This document shows, in pieces, positions 17,012 through 24,974 of a stretch of DNA of 64,000 nt; the first letter of the stretch is position 1; each line of letters starts with the position of its first letter. This DNA is from Chitinophaga pinensis (GTDB lineage Bacteria > Bacteroidota > Bacteroidia > Chitinophagales > CAIOSU01). The position numbers and the translations under genes are program-made. The stretch spans positions 310,001 to 374,000 of the forward strand of contig CAMDKI010000003.1 of NCBI GenBank assembly GCA_945901065.1, in the 5' to 3' direction. Under the pieces are notes generated by a model, which saw only the letters and a program-made list of their open reading frames with translations, ran no database searches and was not told the DNA's origin.

Positions 17012-17905
17012 ATGTCAAAACTCAAATCGCCAGTTTTACCGTTAGGCATTGCAGATGTTTTATCAGAAAATCTATTTAATTGCTCATCCGAAGAACTGTT
17101 ATATAGATTTGAAACAGTACTAAAATGTGAAAACAAAAATTCATTTAATATTAATGAAATTAAGCACTTAAATAAATCTATAGCAAATAATGGAATTAAG
17201 AACTTAGGCTTTGACTTTCCTATTTTGTTTGAAAATCCCAATAAGCAGCCTTTGGTTGTTGTTGCATTGGATCCTAAGAGAAATGATCAGCATAAAATAA
17301 TCCAAGGTGAAATATTAAATGGAACTGTTTTCGGAATAACAAACATAGAGGAGAATGTGAATCGTAATGATTATCATAAATTCATTCGACCTTTAACAGA
17401 AGACTTTTCTGTGTATTTAACTGATCTTTACAAGATATATTACGATTCTAATAATTCTATTCCAAATCAATCTGTTAGTAATAAAGATAAGGCCTTTACT
17501 GATTTTAAACTTAATGACAACATAAACATTCACCGGCTAATTCTCGAAAAGGAACTTAAATATATTTTTACAAAAACCCCCTCGGAAGAAAAACTTGTAA
17601 TTGCATTGGGTAAAAGCTCAAAGGAAGCATTGGTTAAAATATTTCAGATAGACGATACTGATAATATTGAAAATGAATGTTTTATTGATGAACTTGGAAA
17701 GGTTAAATTCTTTTTTATGCCACATATATCGAGAACCGTAACTCAAAGTATTCCGACAATTTCAAAACTTTTTATAGCTACTGGTCTTTTAAAGAACTAT
17801 CGTAAAAAGGATGCTAGTGGAGATGCTTATAAAAAAGTAGGAGATGAAATGATTGAACTGTGGGGTACAGGGAAAAATGGTAAAAGCGATCGTTTTTTTA
17901 GGTAA
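17012..17905 (+). CDS. Unknown protein, possibly uracil-DNA-glycosylase fold
   Basis: A 297-residue soluble protein with no clear family. The order of some segments recalls the uracil-DNA glycosylase superfamily: a strand ending in a DP motif (PLVVVALDPKRND), VYLTDLYKIYY, a helix ILEKELKYIF followed by LVIALGKSSKEALVKI, and late FFFMPHISRTV in the place of the HPS motif. This is a weak, fold-level suggestion; the residues do not match any one glycosylase family well. It follows the MORN gene by 10 bases. An alternative is another nucleotide-binding alpha/beta fold. Confidence 0.55.
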   Translation: MSKLKSPVLPLGIADVLSENLFNCSSEELLYRFETVLKCENKNSFNINEIKHLNKSIANNGIKNLGFDFPILFENPNKQPLVVVALDPKRNDQHKIIQGEILNGTVFGITNIEENVNRNDYHKFIRPLTEDFSVYLTDLYKIYYDSNNSIPNQSVSNKDKAFTDFKLNDNINIHRLILEKELKYIFTKTPSEEKLVIALGKSSKEALVKIFQIDDTDNIENECFIDELGKVKFFFMPHISRTVTQSIPTISKLFIATGLLKNYRKKDASGDAYKKVGDEMIELWGTGKNGKSDRFFR

Positions 17906-17929
17906 AAATACACAAAACAAACAATTAAT

Positions 17930-18097
17930 ATGTTCGGTTTCAAAGGCAAATATGGATTTTCATTCTCCTGGAAACGGCTTTTGGGTATTTCGGGCATTAA
18001 AAACAGCGTAGCAAGGAAAACAGGCATCCCCACTACAAGGGGCGGTATGGAAAGAAAAATAGGACGAAGCCTGTTACGAATGATATTTGGCAAGTGA
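17930..18097 (+). CDS. Small basic protein (55 aa)
   Basis: A 55-residue protein beginning MFGFKGKYGFSFSWKRLLG and containing ARKTGIPTTRGGMERKIGR. It is strongly basic and Gly-rich. The SWKR...GIPTTR...RKIGR pattern resembles very small proteins I associate with phages and accessory regions of several phyla, function unknown. The start is the ATG at 17930, preceded by an A-rich stretch. Its stop overlaps the ATG of the next gene (TGATG), which supports it being a real, co-translated gene. Confidence 0.65.
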   Translation: MFGFKGKYGFSFSWKRLLGISGIKNSVARKTGIPTTRGGMERKIGRSLLRMIFGK

Positions 18098-18408
18098 TGA
18101 AGTCAAAAAACACTGCACAGGGTCGCACATCTTTAATTCTAGTTTTACTTTATCTATTCTTATCTATTTTTGTTGCATTAATATTCAGCATACTTTACAG
18201 AAGAGCAGTTAACAAAGGAGATAAAGGTATTATCTGGTTTTCGCTAACAATAGTTTGTGCGCTGTTTTATGGCACTATTGCCTTATCGTTGGTTGCAACA
18301 TCTTCACCATCGGTTGACAAAGGTTATTATTACTTGGGGCTTATTACCATCGTTTCAAATAGCCTGGCACTGTTTTTATTATTCCATAGATTAGTAAAAC
18401 GAAACTAA
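18097..18408 (+). CDS. Small membrane protein (3 helices)
   Basis: A 103-residue protein from the ATG at 18097, which overlaps the previous stop. Three hydrophobic segments are visible: LILVLLYLFLSIFVALIFSI, IIWFSLTIVCALFYGTIALS and YYLGLITIVSNSLALFLLF. I recognise no family. It is followed without a gap by the gene at 18408, whose ATG overlaps its stop (TAATG). It belongs to a four-gene run of small proteins at the right end of the accessory block. Confidence 0.6.
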   Translation: MKSKNTAQGRTSLILVLLYLFLSIFVALIFSILYRRAVNKGDKGIIWFSLTIVCALFYGTIALSLVATSSPSVDKGYYYLGLITIVSNSLALFLLFHRLVKRN

Positions 18409-18815
18409 TGGGTCTTGTTTTAGAATTAGTAGATGAGATTATACCTGTAAGGCCAAAAGGCAATTCAAAAATAACCGATATTAGTTTTGAGCAAGGAATT
18501 AAGACTGAATTATGGACTTTACGCCATGCATTACCTAATGCCATTTTTCAGTTTCTAGATTGTGTTATTATACCTGTGCTTGCAGTTAATTTAACAACTG
18601 GCATAGTGCATCATTTTTCAATTTGGGCATTATCAATTGCAATAGTTGCAGTATTTTCAAGTGTATTTTCAATTTTACAATTCCTATACTTTTTTATTAA
18701 ACCTACAGATACTTATTTAAGTTTTACTGATAGACTTTTGGGCGAAACTGCGATAGGATGTTTAGCTAGCGCAATATTTAAAATAAGTTTTAAAGTGCTT
18801 ATTAAAACGGCTTGA
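18408..18815 (+). CDS. Small membrane-associated protein
   Basis: A 135-residue protein: a ~50-residue polar start, then hydrophobic segments around CVIIPVLAVNLTTGIVHHF and WALSIAIVAVFSSVFSILQF, and a third one near the C-terminus. No known domain is recognised. Its ATG overlaps the stop of the upstream gene, and the next gene starts two bases after its own stop, so it is translationally linked within the small-protein run. Confidence 0.6.
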   Translation: MGLVLELVDEIIPVRPKGNSKITDISFEQGIKTELWTLRHALPNAIFQFLDCVIIPVLAVNLTTGIVHHFSIWALSIAIVAVFSSVFSILQFLYFFIKPTDTYLSFTDRLLGETAIGCLASAIFKISFKVLIKTA

Positions 18816-18817
18816 AA

Positions 18818-19006
18818 ATGGATAAAAAAAACCGTGATTTGGAGTTTTCTAAGAATGAACACGATATAAAACTTGAGAAGTCTTTAGATAAGTACTCTGT
18901 TTGGCTGATTAAAGTTATTGGAATAGTGGGAGTGATTATGGGTTTTGCAATTTTAGGAGCATTTTGGTACTGGGTGTTTAAAATGTTATTTAAGGTTGGG
19001 GCTTAA
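18818..19006 (+). CDS. Single-helix membrane protein (62 aa)
   Basis: From the ATG at 18818 this encodes 62 residues: a charged N-terminal half (DKKNRDLEFSKNEHDIKLEK) and one strongly hydrophobic helix rich in Ile, Val and Gly ending FWYWVFKMLFKVGA. A TTG two codons earlier overlaps the upstream stop and could serve instead. Function unknown; it is the last gene before the right copy of the bracketing repeat. Confidence 0.55.
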   Translation: MDKKNRDLEFSKNEHDIKLEKSLDKYSVWLIKVIGIVGVIMGFAILGAFWYWVFKMLFKVGA

Positions 19007-19066
19007 ATGTATGATAGCCGCAATAATGCTCTTTAAATATTGCTTTGTTTGCAACTGCCCAGCCCC

Positions 19067-19098
19067 CTTCGTAGGTTCCGCCTGCGAAGCAACAAAGT
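19067..19098 (+). repeat. Right copy of 32-base direct repeat
   Basis: Matches 13911-13942 at 29 of 32 positions, in the same orientation. It lies just before the 3' end of elaA. No integrase or transposase lies between the copies, so if the repeats mark an insertion the mobilising enzyme is absent or was supplied elsewhere. Confidence 0.75.
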
Positions 19099-19120
19099 AA
19101 AAGGGTATGCCTCGCCAACG

Positions 19121-19570
19121 CTATTTTCCCGCCGCCCTCATCATGCCCACATGCGGTATATCATCTTCCAGATAAGGCTCAGAGATGGTTACAAACTGGA
19201 AGCCTTGATAAAACACCTCCAAATAGCACTGTGCCGATATGTGGATGGGTACTTCGCCGTATAGGTCGGTAATGCAATCAATACATACGCGCATCAGCTC
19301 TTTGCCCAACCCAGTGCGCCGTGCCGTTGGGGCCGTGGCCACCCTGCCTATCGATACTTCAGGGTAACTGACGCCCGGTTTCACGATGCGGGCATAAGCC
19401 AGCGTTTGCCCGTTTTCCTCGGCCCATATATGGTAGCACTTTTGGTCTTTGCCATCGGCATCTAGGTAGGCGCAGGTTTGCTCTACCACAAACACTTCTT
19501 GCCTAAGGGCCATAATGTTATACAGCTGCGTGGCGCTCAGCTGCTCAAAGGGTAGGCAGTGCCATTGCAT
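19121..19570 (-). CDS. elaA: GNAT acetyltransferase, ElaA family
   Basis: A 149-residue GNAT enzyme of the ElaA group. Typical segments are ALRQEVFVVEQTCAYLDADG near the N-terminus, then SIGRVATAPTARRTGLGKEL, the acetyl-CoA-binding motif A (R/Q-x-x-G-x-G/A). ElaA-type proteins transfer acetyl groups from acetyl-CoA to an unknown acceptor. The gene stands alone, with the accessory block downstream of it and a repeat-rich gap upstream. Confidence 0.9.
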   Translation of the reverse strand: MQWHCLPFEQLSATQLYNIMALRQEVFVVEQTCAYLDADGKDQKCYHIWAEENGQTLAYARIVKPGVSYPEVSIGRVATAPTARRTGLGKELMRVCIDCITDLYGEVPIHISAQCYLEVFYQGFQFVTISEPYLEDDIPHVGMMRAAGK

Positions 19571-19834
19571 AGGGTGTGTGGTTATTGGTTAATTGGTTAT
19601 TGGTAATGCATAAGTAGCAACCATGGCATTAAATATAGGCATCTTTCGAATCCGATAAACTAATAACCGGTAACAGATTTACCTAGCACTAATAACTAAT
19701 TAACCCATCGTCTGAGACGAAGCAAGCAATTAACTGATAACCCTCGCCCAAGGCGAGGCAAGCTATTCCAATAATCATCTACCCTATATCAGTAAAAGTG
19801 CTTAAAAATCAACAATGTTTGAGGAAAATTTCTT
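19571..19834. repeat. Repeat-rich gap upstream of pckA
   Basis: There is no gene. At ~19580-19607 a GGTTATT-type unit is repeated about four times with a 7-8 base period. Two hairpins with an AAGC tail follow: TCGTCTGAGACGA plus AGCAAGC (19708-19727), and CTCGCCCAAGGCGAG plus GCAAGC (19743-19763), 35 bases apart in the same orientation and each followed by an AT-rich stretch. Confidence 0.6.
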
Positions 19835-19842
19835 TAACTTTG
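19835..19842 (+). promoter_or_regulatory. -7 box of pckA
   Basis: TAACTTTG, a full match to TAnnTTTG, lies 35 bases before the pckA ATG at 19878. No TTG at the usual upstream spacing was found. Confidence 0.5.
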
Positions 19843-19877
19843 CGCTCTTTATTCGCACCCCACAACCCCCTATCATT

Positions 19878-21494
19878 ATGCAAAATGTAGGTATCAAGAA
19901 TGAGAAAGTAGGATTGGATTCAGTTGGTCTGAAAAACATCGATACGGCTTATTGGAATTTGAGCCCCGCAACGCTTACCCAACATGCCCTTGACCAAAAA
20001 CAAGGAGTATTGGCCGACAGTGGCGCTTTGGTTATTGATACGGGTACTTTTACAGGCCGTGCTCCTAAAGATAAATACACTGTAAAAGACAGCGTTACCG
20101 AAAACTCGGTAAACTGGGGCGAAGTAAACATTCCAATTGCACCGGAATACTTTGATAAGTTGCATGCCAAAATGGTTGATTACCTAGAAGGCAAAACCAT
20201 ATATGTGCGCGATGCTTATGCTTGCGCCCACCCCGAGTACCAAATGAACTTGCGCGTAATTGCCGAGAAGCCTTGGCAGAGCTTGTTTGCTTACAACATG
20301 TTTTTGCGCCACAGCGAAGAGACTTTGAAAACCGTTACGCCTGAGTGGACCGTTATTTGTGTTTCTGACTTTGAGGCCGACCCAGCTACCGACGGTACCC
20401 GCAGCAAAAACTTCGCTATCCTCAATTTCACCAAAAAGATGATTTTGATTGGTGGCACTGGTTATACTGGCGAAATCAAAAAAGGAATTTTCTCGGTATT
20501 GAACTACGTATTGCCGCACGATAAAGGTGTATTGAGCATGCACTGCTCGGCCAACATTGGCAGCGATGGCGATACCGCTATTTTCTTTGGCTTGAGCGGT
20601 ACCGGTAAAACAACGCTTAGCGCCGACCCTAACCGTGGCCTTATCGGCGACGATGAGCACGGCTGGAGCGACGACTCGGTGTTTAACTTTGAAGGTGGTT
20701 GCTACGCGAAATGCGTTGACCTAACTGCCGAGAAAGAGCCGCAGATTTTTGCTGCCGTTCGCCCGGGCGCGTTGCTAGAGAACACCCAGTTTTTACCGGG
20801 TACTACTACTGTCGATTTTACCAATATCACTCGCACCGAGAACACCCGCGTGAGCTACCCGCTTACGTTTATTGATAATGCCGTTGAGCCGTCTTATGGC
20901 CCGATACCTAAAAACATCTTCTTCCTTACGGCTGATGCTTTTGGTGTATTGCCTCCAATTAGCCGCTTGACCCCGGGCCAAGCCATGTTCCACTTTATAT
21001 CGGGCTATACTGCTAAGGTGGCTGGTACCGAAGCGGGCATTACCGAGCCTAAAACCACTTTCTCTGCTTGCTTTGGTGCGGTATTTTTGCCGTTGCACCC
21101 AACCAAGTATGCCGAAATGTTGGGCGAAAAAATGCGCAAGCACGAAGTTAAAGTTTGGTTGATAAACACTGGCTGGACTGGTGGCCCTTATGGCATTGGC
21201 AACCGCATGAAACTGAGTTACACCCGCGCTATGATTACCGCTGCCCTTAACGGCGAGTTGGATAACGTGGAGTATAACCAACACGTGGTATTTGGCCTAG
21301 CCATGCCAACCACTTGCCCTAACGTGCCAAGTGAAGTATTGAGCCCACGCAACTCATGGGCCGATAAAGAAGCCTACGACCAAAAAGCCAACCACTTGGC
21401 CGAAGAGTTTAACAAGAACTTTGCTAAATACGCCGACAAAGCCAACGCCGAAATTTTGGCTGGTGCCCCTAAGCCGAGTGTAAACCACGGATAA
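19878..21494 (+). CDS. pckA: Phosphoenolpyruvate carboxykinase (ATP)
   Basis: A 538-residue enzyme that converts oxaloacetate and ATP to phosphoenolpyruvate, CO2 and ADP in gluconeogenesis. Diagnostic segments are TGRAPKDKYTVKD (substrate-binding Arg), MHCSANIGSDGDTAIFFGLS running into the kinase P-loop GLSGTGKTTLSADP, LIGDDEHGW (metal-binding Asp) and ENTRVSYPL. I use the ATG at 19878 (MQNVGIKNEK); the open frame continues 21 codons upstream but through the -7 box. It is monocistronic, with a strong terminator at 21541. Together with mdh (28465) it would serve the oxaloacetate node. Confidence 0.98.
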   Translation: MQNVGIKNEKVGLDSVGLKNIDTAYWNLSPATLTQHALDQKQGVLADSGALVIDTGTFTGRAPKDKYTVKDSVTENSVNWGEVNIPIAPEYFDKLHAKMVDYLEGKTIYVRDAYACAHPEYQMNLRVIAEKPWQSLFAYNMFLRHSEETLKTVTPEWTVICVSDFEADPATDGTRSKNFAILNFTKKMILIGGTGYTGEIKKGIFSVLNYVLPHDKGVLSMHCSANIGSDGDTAIFFGLSGTGKTTLSADPNRGLIGDDEHGWSDDSVFNFEGGCYAKCVDLTAEKEPQIFAAVRPGALLENTQFLPGTTTVDFTNITRTENTRVSYPLTFIDNAVEPSYGPIPKNIFFLTADAFGVLPPISRLTPGQAMFHFISGYTAKVAGTEAGITEPKTTFSACFGAVFLPLHPTKYAEMLGEKMRKHEVKVWLINTGWTGGPYGIGNRMKLSYTRAMITAALNGELDNVEYNQHVVFGLAMPTTCPNVPSEVLSPRNSWADKEAYDQKANHLAEEFNKNFAKYADKANAEILAGAPKPSVNHG

Positions 21495-21540
21495 ACCTAT
21501 TTTCCCTCCTAATAAGGAGGGCAAGGGAGGTGTAAATATT

Positions 21541-21576
21541 AAAGCCGCAACGCCGATAGGTGTTGCGGCTTTTTTG
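21541..21576 (+). terminator. Intrinsic terminator of pckA
   Basis: AGCCGCAAC and GTTGCGGCT form a hairpin stem followed by TTTTTT. It begins 46 bases after the pckA stop. Just before it is an imperfect CCTCCT/AGGAGG hairpin with GCAAGGGAGG, a type of dispersed repeat. Confidence 0.85.
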
Positions 21577-21968
21577 TGTTTGATGTAACCGCAGTCATGC
21601 CGAGTCTAGTTTCCAATTACTCCTTTTTCTATTTCAATCGTCAATCGTCAATCGTAAATCGTAAATCGAAAACACTCCCCAATCCACCCCACCGATTCGT
21701 CGGTTAATTGTTAAAGAATGTCAATTCGGGGGTAGGTAAACAATGAGTAATGATGTGTTTGCGTTACTTTGGGGAAGTTAAATTGTAGATTGTAGTAGTC
21801 ATTAAAGTGTACACTTGCTGTGCACTAAAGCATACAAAATATGCTACAAACCCCCATTATGGTGCTGTTTGGGGCATAATATCGTTCTTTTTCATTTTTG
21901 GCACGGTAGTTGGCTTACGTTTAGCGAACACATACTAGGTATTGTAAACTAAACAGAGGGACTACATT
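21577..21968. other. Long intergenic region with heptamer array
   Basis: No gene is supported in these 392 bases upstream of the sigma factor gene. It holds the 7-base tandem array at 21634-21668 and otherwise unremarkable AT-rich sequence. No convincing promoter match was found, although TACGTTTA near 21917 is close to the -7 consensus. Confidence 0.5.
21634..21668 (+). repeat. Heptamer tandem array, TCAATCG/TAAATCG
   Basis: Five consecutive 7-base units: TCAATCG three times, then TAAATCG twice. Other intergenic gaps carry 7-base arrays with different units (54286, 61476, 61521). Confidence 0.8.
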
Positions 21969-22559
21969 ATGCTTACGGCCGCAAACAGTACTACCAAAAC
22001 GGACAAGGAGTTGATTGACTTGTACATGGAAGGGCATGAATATGCCTTGGAATGTTTAATCAACCGTCATCAAGACAAGGTGTTCACTTCTATCATGATG
22101 TTTGTGAAAGACACAAACCTAGCAGAGGACATTTTCCAGGATACGTTCATCAAAGTGTTGCACACGCTGCGCTCTGGTGCCTATAAAGAGGAGGGTAAGT
22201 TTGCGCCATGGGTAATGCGTATATCGTATAACTTGTGCATCGATCATTTCCGTAGGTTGAAACGCAACCCGATGATTGCTACCAGCGATGGTTTCGATAT
22301 TTTCGAGGTGCTTAAGTTTGCCGACGACAACGCCGAAGACCGCATCATCCGCAACGAAACGCACCTTAAAGTGCGCAAGTTGGTGGAGAGCCTACCCGAT
22401 GAGCAGAAGGAGGTAGTGATACTTCGCCACTACGGCAACCTATCTTTCAAAGAGATAGCCGATACTACTGGTGTGAGCATTAACACCGCTTTGGGCCGTA
22501 TGCGCTATGCGCTTATTAATTTGCGCAAATTGATTGAAGAGAATGCCATCTCGATGTGA
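21969..22559 (+). CDS. ECF-type RNA polymerase sigma factor
   Basis: A 196-residue sigma-70 family factor with only regions 2 and 4, hence ECF type. Region 2 is visible in AEDIFQDTFIKVLHTLRS and WVMRISYNLCIDHFRR; region 4 in LPDEQKEVVILRHYGNLSFK and the helix-turn-helix GVSINTALGRMRYALINLRK. No anti-sigma gene is adjacent: a terminator follows and the next gene is on the other strand. It may be one of the constitutive ECF factors common in Bacteroidota. Confidence 0.92.
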   Translation: MLTAANSTTKTDKELIDLYMEGHEYALECLINRHQDKVFTSIMMFVKDTNLAEDIFQDTFIKVLHTLRSGAYKEEGKFAPWVMRISYNLCIDHFRRLKRNPMIATSDGFDIFEVLKFADDNAEDRIIRNETHLKVRKLVESLPDEQKEVVILRHYGNLSFKEIADTTGVSINTALGRMRYALINLRKLIEENAISM

Positions 22560-22614
22560 GAGGAGATTATAAAGCTTAGGAGTTAGTTAGATTAGGTTTT
22601 TAGTTAGTAGTAAG

Positions 22615-22648
22615 TGCCAGGGTTGTAAGGTTCCCTGGCATTTTTTTT
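22615..22648 (+). terminator. Intrinsic terminator after the ECF sigma gene
   Basis: TGCCAGGG and CCCTGGCA form the stem, followed by eight T. It lies 55 bases after the stop at 22559. Confidence 0.85.
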
Positions 22649-22694
22649 ATGTCTTCATTTTTTAGGAGGCTACTTTACAAGAGCAATAGTACGC

Positions 22695-23783
22695 TCATCG
22701 TTGCAACTTTACGGCAATAGAAGCCAGCAGGGCAATGTTGTTGTTGGTTAAGTTGTTGTTGCGTTCAAATAGGTTGTCAGTGCTCCCCAGCCAGCGGCCC
22801 TCAATGCGGCAAGCAATAATGGGTATGGGCGTGTAATCAACGTTGAGTGACAGGCCCGATGCTGCAAATCCATCAGGGTTTAGGGTAGGAATGATAACGC
22901 CCGACCTATCTTGGTAATACTCTGCGCGCAAAGCAATTGCCCATTTTGGGGTAAAACGATATTGGGCAATTAATACTGGGCTAAACCAAACATGATAGCT
23001 GCTGCTGGCTTTGCGCTGTTGTTGCGCCCCGATATCGAAACCCGCTATCAAGCCAAACTTTTTACCAATTTGGAACTTGCCGTATAGGTTGTTAAAATAC
23101 CGCATTCTTCGGGTGCTATCGGGGTCGTCGGTACCGATAAAGGTGCTCCAGTTGAAGCTAACCGCAGCAGTGGGGCTGTAGGTAAGTTGTGTGCCAAATG
23201 ACGGTAACGAGTTGCCCTGTACCCGCTGTATGCGCTGCCAGCCATTACAAACCAGTGCCGCAATGGTCCATTTGCTATTGGGGGTATACGTGAGCTTGGC
23301 GCCCGAGAGAAAGTAGGGCGAGTTTTCGGCCAACAGTGAGCGGGTAAGGGTCCAGTTATCAATAGATACGGCACTTTCGAAACCAATGTGCGATGCGAAT
23401 ATACCGGCATCAAGCCACAAGTTGTTGGCCTTATTGAGCGAGAGCCCAACGTTGGCTTCAAAAATATGTTTTAGTACGCCAGGCTCGGCGGCATAGTTGT
23501 CGTTTACATACGTGCCGGCATGAAGGGCTAGATTTGCGCGGTATTTTGTATGTTCTAAGCCCAGCTTTACATATCCTAAATTGAGGTTGAACTCGTTGTG
23601 GCGGTTGTGGTTGTATAAAAATGGTTGCCGAGAGTCGCCTTTCGGTTTATTGAAATCGTAGGCATAAAATACCTCTATATACCCGGCAAGCCGCAGTTCG
23701 GGTTTCTGTTTCCAAATACTATCTTGCGCACGCAGTTGGCACGTGGCCAGCAGCAAAGCGCTTATCAGCCAATATCGCATCAT
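22695..23783 (-). CDS. Outer-membrane beta-barrel protein (porin-2 type)
   Basis: A ~362-residue outer-membrane protein. From the ATG at 23783 it starts MMRYWLISALLLATCQLRAQ, a signal peptide ending RAQ-DS. The rest is alternating hydrophobic/polar beta strands with phrases typical of the Bacteroidota putative porin-2 family: ELRLAGYIEVFYAYDF at the start, NEFNLNLGYVKLGLE, and late RAEYYQDRSGVIIP. The open frame extends 25 codons upstream but that part does not resemble a signal sequence. Likely a pore for small solutes; substrate unknown. Confidence 0.85.
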   Translation of the reverse strand: MMRYWLISALLLATCQLRAQDSIWKQKPELRLAGYIEVFYAYDFNKPKGDSRQPFLYNHNRHNEFNLNLGYVKLGLEHTKYRANLALHAGTYVNDNYAAEPGVLKHIFEANVGLSLNKANNLWLDAGIFASHIGFESAVSIDNWTLTRSLLAENSPYFLSGAKLTYTPNSKWTIAALVCNGWQRIQRVQGNSLPSFGTQLTYSPTAAVSFNWSTFIGTDDPDSTRRMRYFNNLYGKFQIGKKFGLIAGFDIGAQQQRKASSSYHVWFSPVLIAQYRFTPKWAIALRAEYYQDRSGVIIPTLNPDGFAASGLSLNVDYTPIPIIACRIEGRWLGSTDNLFERNNNLTNNNIALLASIAVKLQR

Positions 23784-24023
23784 CGAACGTTTAGATACTA
23801 CCAAACAATTGAGGTATTGGTTCACAACCGGAAATGTCATAGCTTTTTCGGCCCTCAAAGTTTTGATTGCAAAGGTAGGGGTTGTGATATAAAATTTTTA
23901 TTAAGACGAGCCTTCTGTTTTGGCTCGCTAATATTTTAATCTTGCTCAGCTCCTGATAATAAATACTCGTTAACTCGGCCATTCCCAAAAATCAAGGTTA
24001 TTTTTACCCCATAACCTTTCGCT

Positions 24024-24974
24024 ATGCAAACTGCTATAACCCAACTTTTCGGCATTCAGTATCCTATTATTCAAGCAGGCATGATTTGGTGTTCGGGCTG
24101 GCGCTTGGCCGCTGCCGTAACCAATGCGGGCGGGCTAGGCATAATTGGCGCGGGCAGCATGTACCCCGAAGTGTTGCGCGAGCACATACAAAAGTGCAAA
24201 GCTGCAGTGGACGGTAAACCCTTTGCCGTAAACGTGCCACTGCTATACCCGGATATTGTGGACATAATGGAAATTATTGTGCAAGAGCAAGTGCCTATTG
24301 TCTTCACATCGGCGGGCAGCCCCAAAACCTGGACGGGCCATCTTAAAAAGCACAACATCATGGTAGTGCACGTAGTGAGCAGTGTAAAGTTTGCAGTAAA
24401 GTGCCAAGAAGCGGGCGTAGATGCCGTGGTTGCAGAAGGCTTTGAAGCAGGCGGGCACAATGGCCGCGAAGAAACCACCACCTTATGCCTGATACCAATG
24501 GTTCGCGATGCTATTACTATTCCTTTAATAGCAGCTGGCGGCATTGCCAGTGGCCGTGCCATGATGGCGGTAATGGCCTTAGGTGCCGATGGCGTGCAGG
24601 TAGGCTCAAGGTTTGCTGCCAGTGCCGAATCGAGCGCACACCAAAACTTTAAGGATAGTATCGTAAAAGCCCAAGAGGGCGACACGCTGCTTACCATGAA
24701 GCAAATAACCCCAGTAAGGCTGATAAAAAACCGCTTTTTTGAGCAAGTGCAAGAGGCTGAATTGCGGGGTGCAAGCCGCGAAGAATTGGCCATGTTGTTG
24801 GGCCGCGCTCGTGCCAAAAAAGGTATGTTTGAAGGCGACTTGGAAGAGGGTGAACTAGAGATAGGCCAAGTAGCGGCTATGATAAACGAAGTGAAACCAG
24901 CCGCCCAAATACTAAATGAAATGTGGGCAGAGTTTACGGCTACTCAACAACAGATTGCGGGCTGGAAGGTATAA
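24024..24974 (+). CDS. Nitronate monooxygenase / FabK-like flavoprotein
   Basis: A 316-residue FMN enzyme of the nitronate monooxygenase (2-nitropropane dioxygenase) family, TIM-barrel fold. Segments include FGIQYPIIQAGMIWCSGWRL, NAGGLGIIGAG, VVAEGFEAGGHNG (with the His usual at the active site) and PLIAAGGIASGRAM, then GADGVQVGSRF for phosphate binding of FMN. Family members oxidise nitronates or, as FabK, reduce enoyl-ACP; the AGGHNG motif and general layout fit the nitronate type. The last 35 bases overlap the convergent EamA gene. Confidence 0.88.
   Translation: MQTAITQLFGIQYPIIQAGMIWCSGWRLAAAVTNAGGLGIIGAGSMYPEVLREHIQKCKAAVDGKPFAVNVPLLYPDIVDIMEIIVQEQVPIVFTSAGSPKTWTGHLKKHNIMVVHVVSSVKFAVKCQEAGVDAVVAEGFEAGGHNGREETTTLCLIPMVRDAITIPLIAAGGIASGRAMMAVMALGADGVQVGSRFAASAESSAHQNFKDSIVKAQEGDTLLTMKQITPVRLIKNRFFEQVQEAELRGASREELAMLLGRARAKKGMFEGDLEEGELEIGQVAAMINEVKPAAQILNEMWAEFTATQQQIAGWKV

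Noticed and set aside
14095..19006. Interpretation of the block as an integrated plasmid or prophage
   Set aside because: No integrase, replication, structural or conjugation genes are present; only the flanking repeat and composition suggest transfer.
19640..19670. TTTCGAATCC resembling a tRNA T-loop
   Set aside because: No acceptor stem, anticodon arm or CCA can be built around it.
21634..21668. Possible CRISPR-like repeats
   Set aside because: Units are 7 bases with no spacers, and no cas genes are present.
24071..24817. 248-codon reverse frame
   Set aside because: It is the antisense of the nitronate monooxygenase gene, with no domain pattern of its own.
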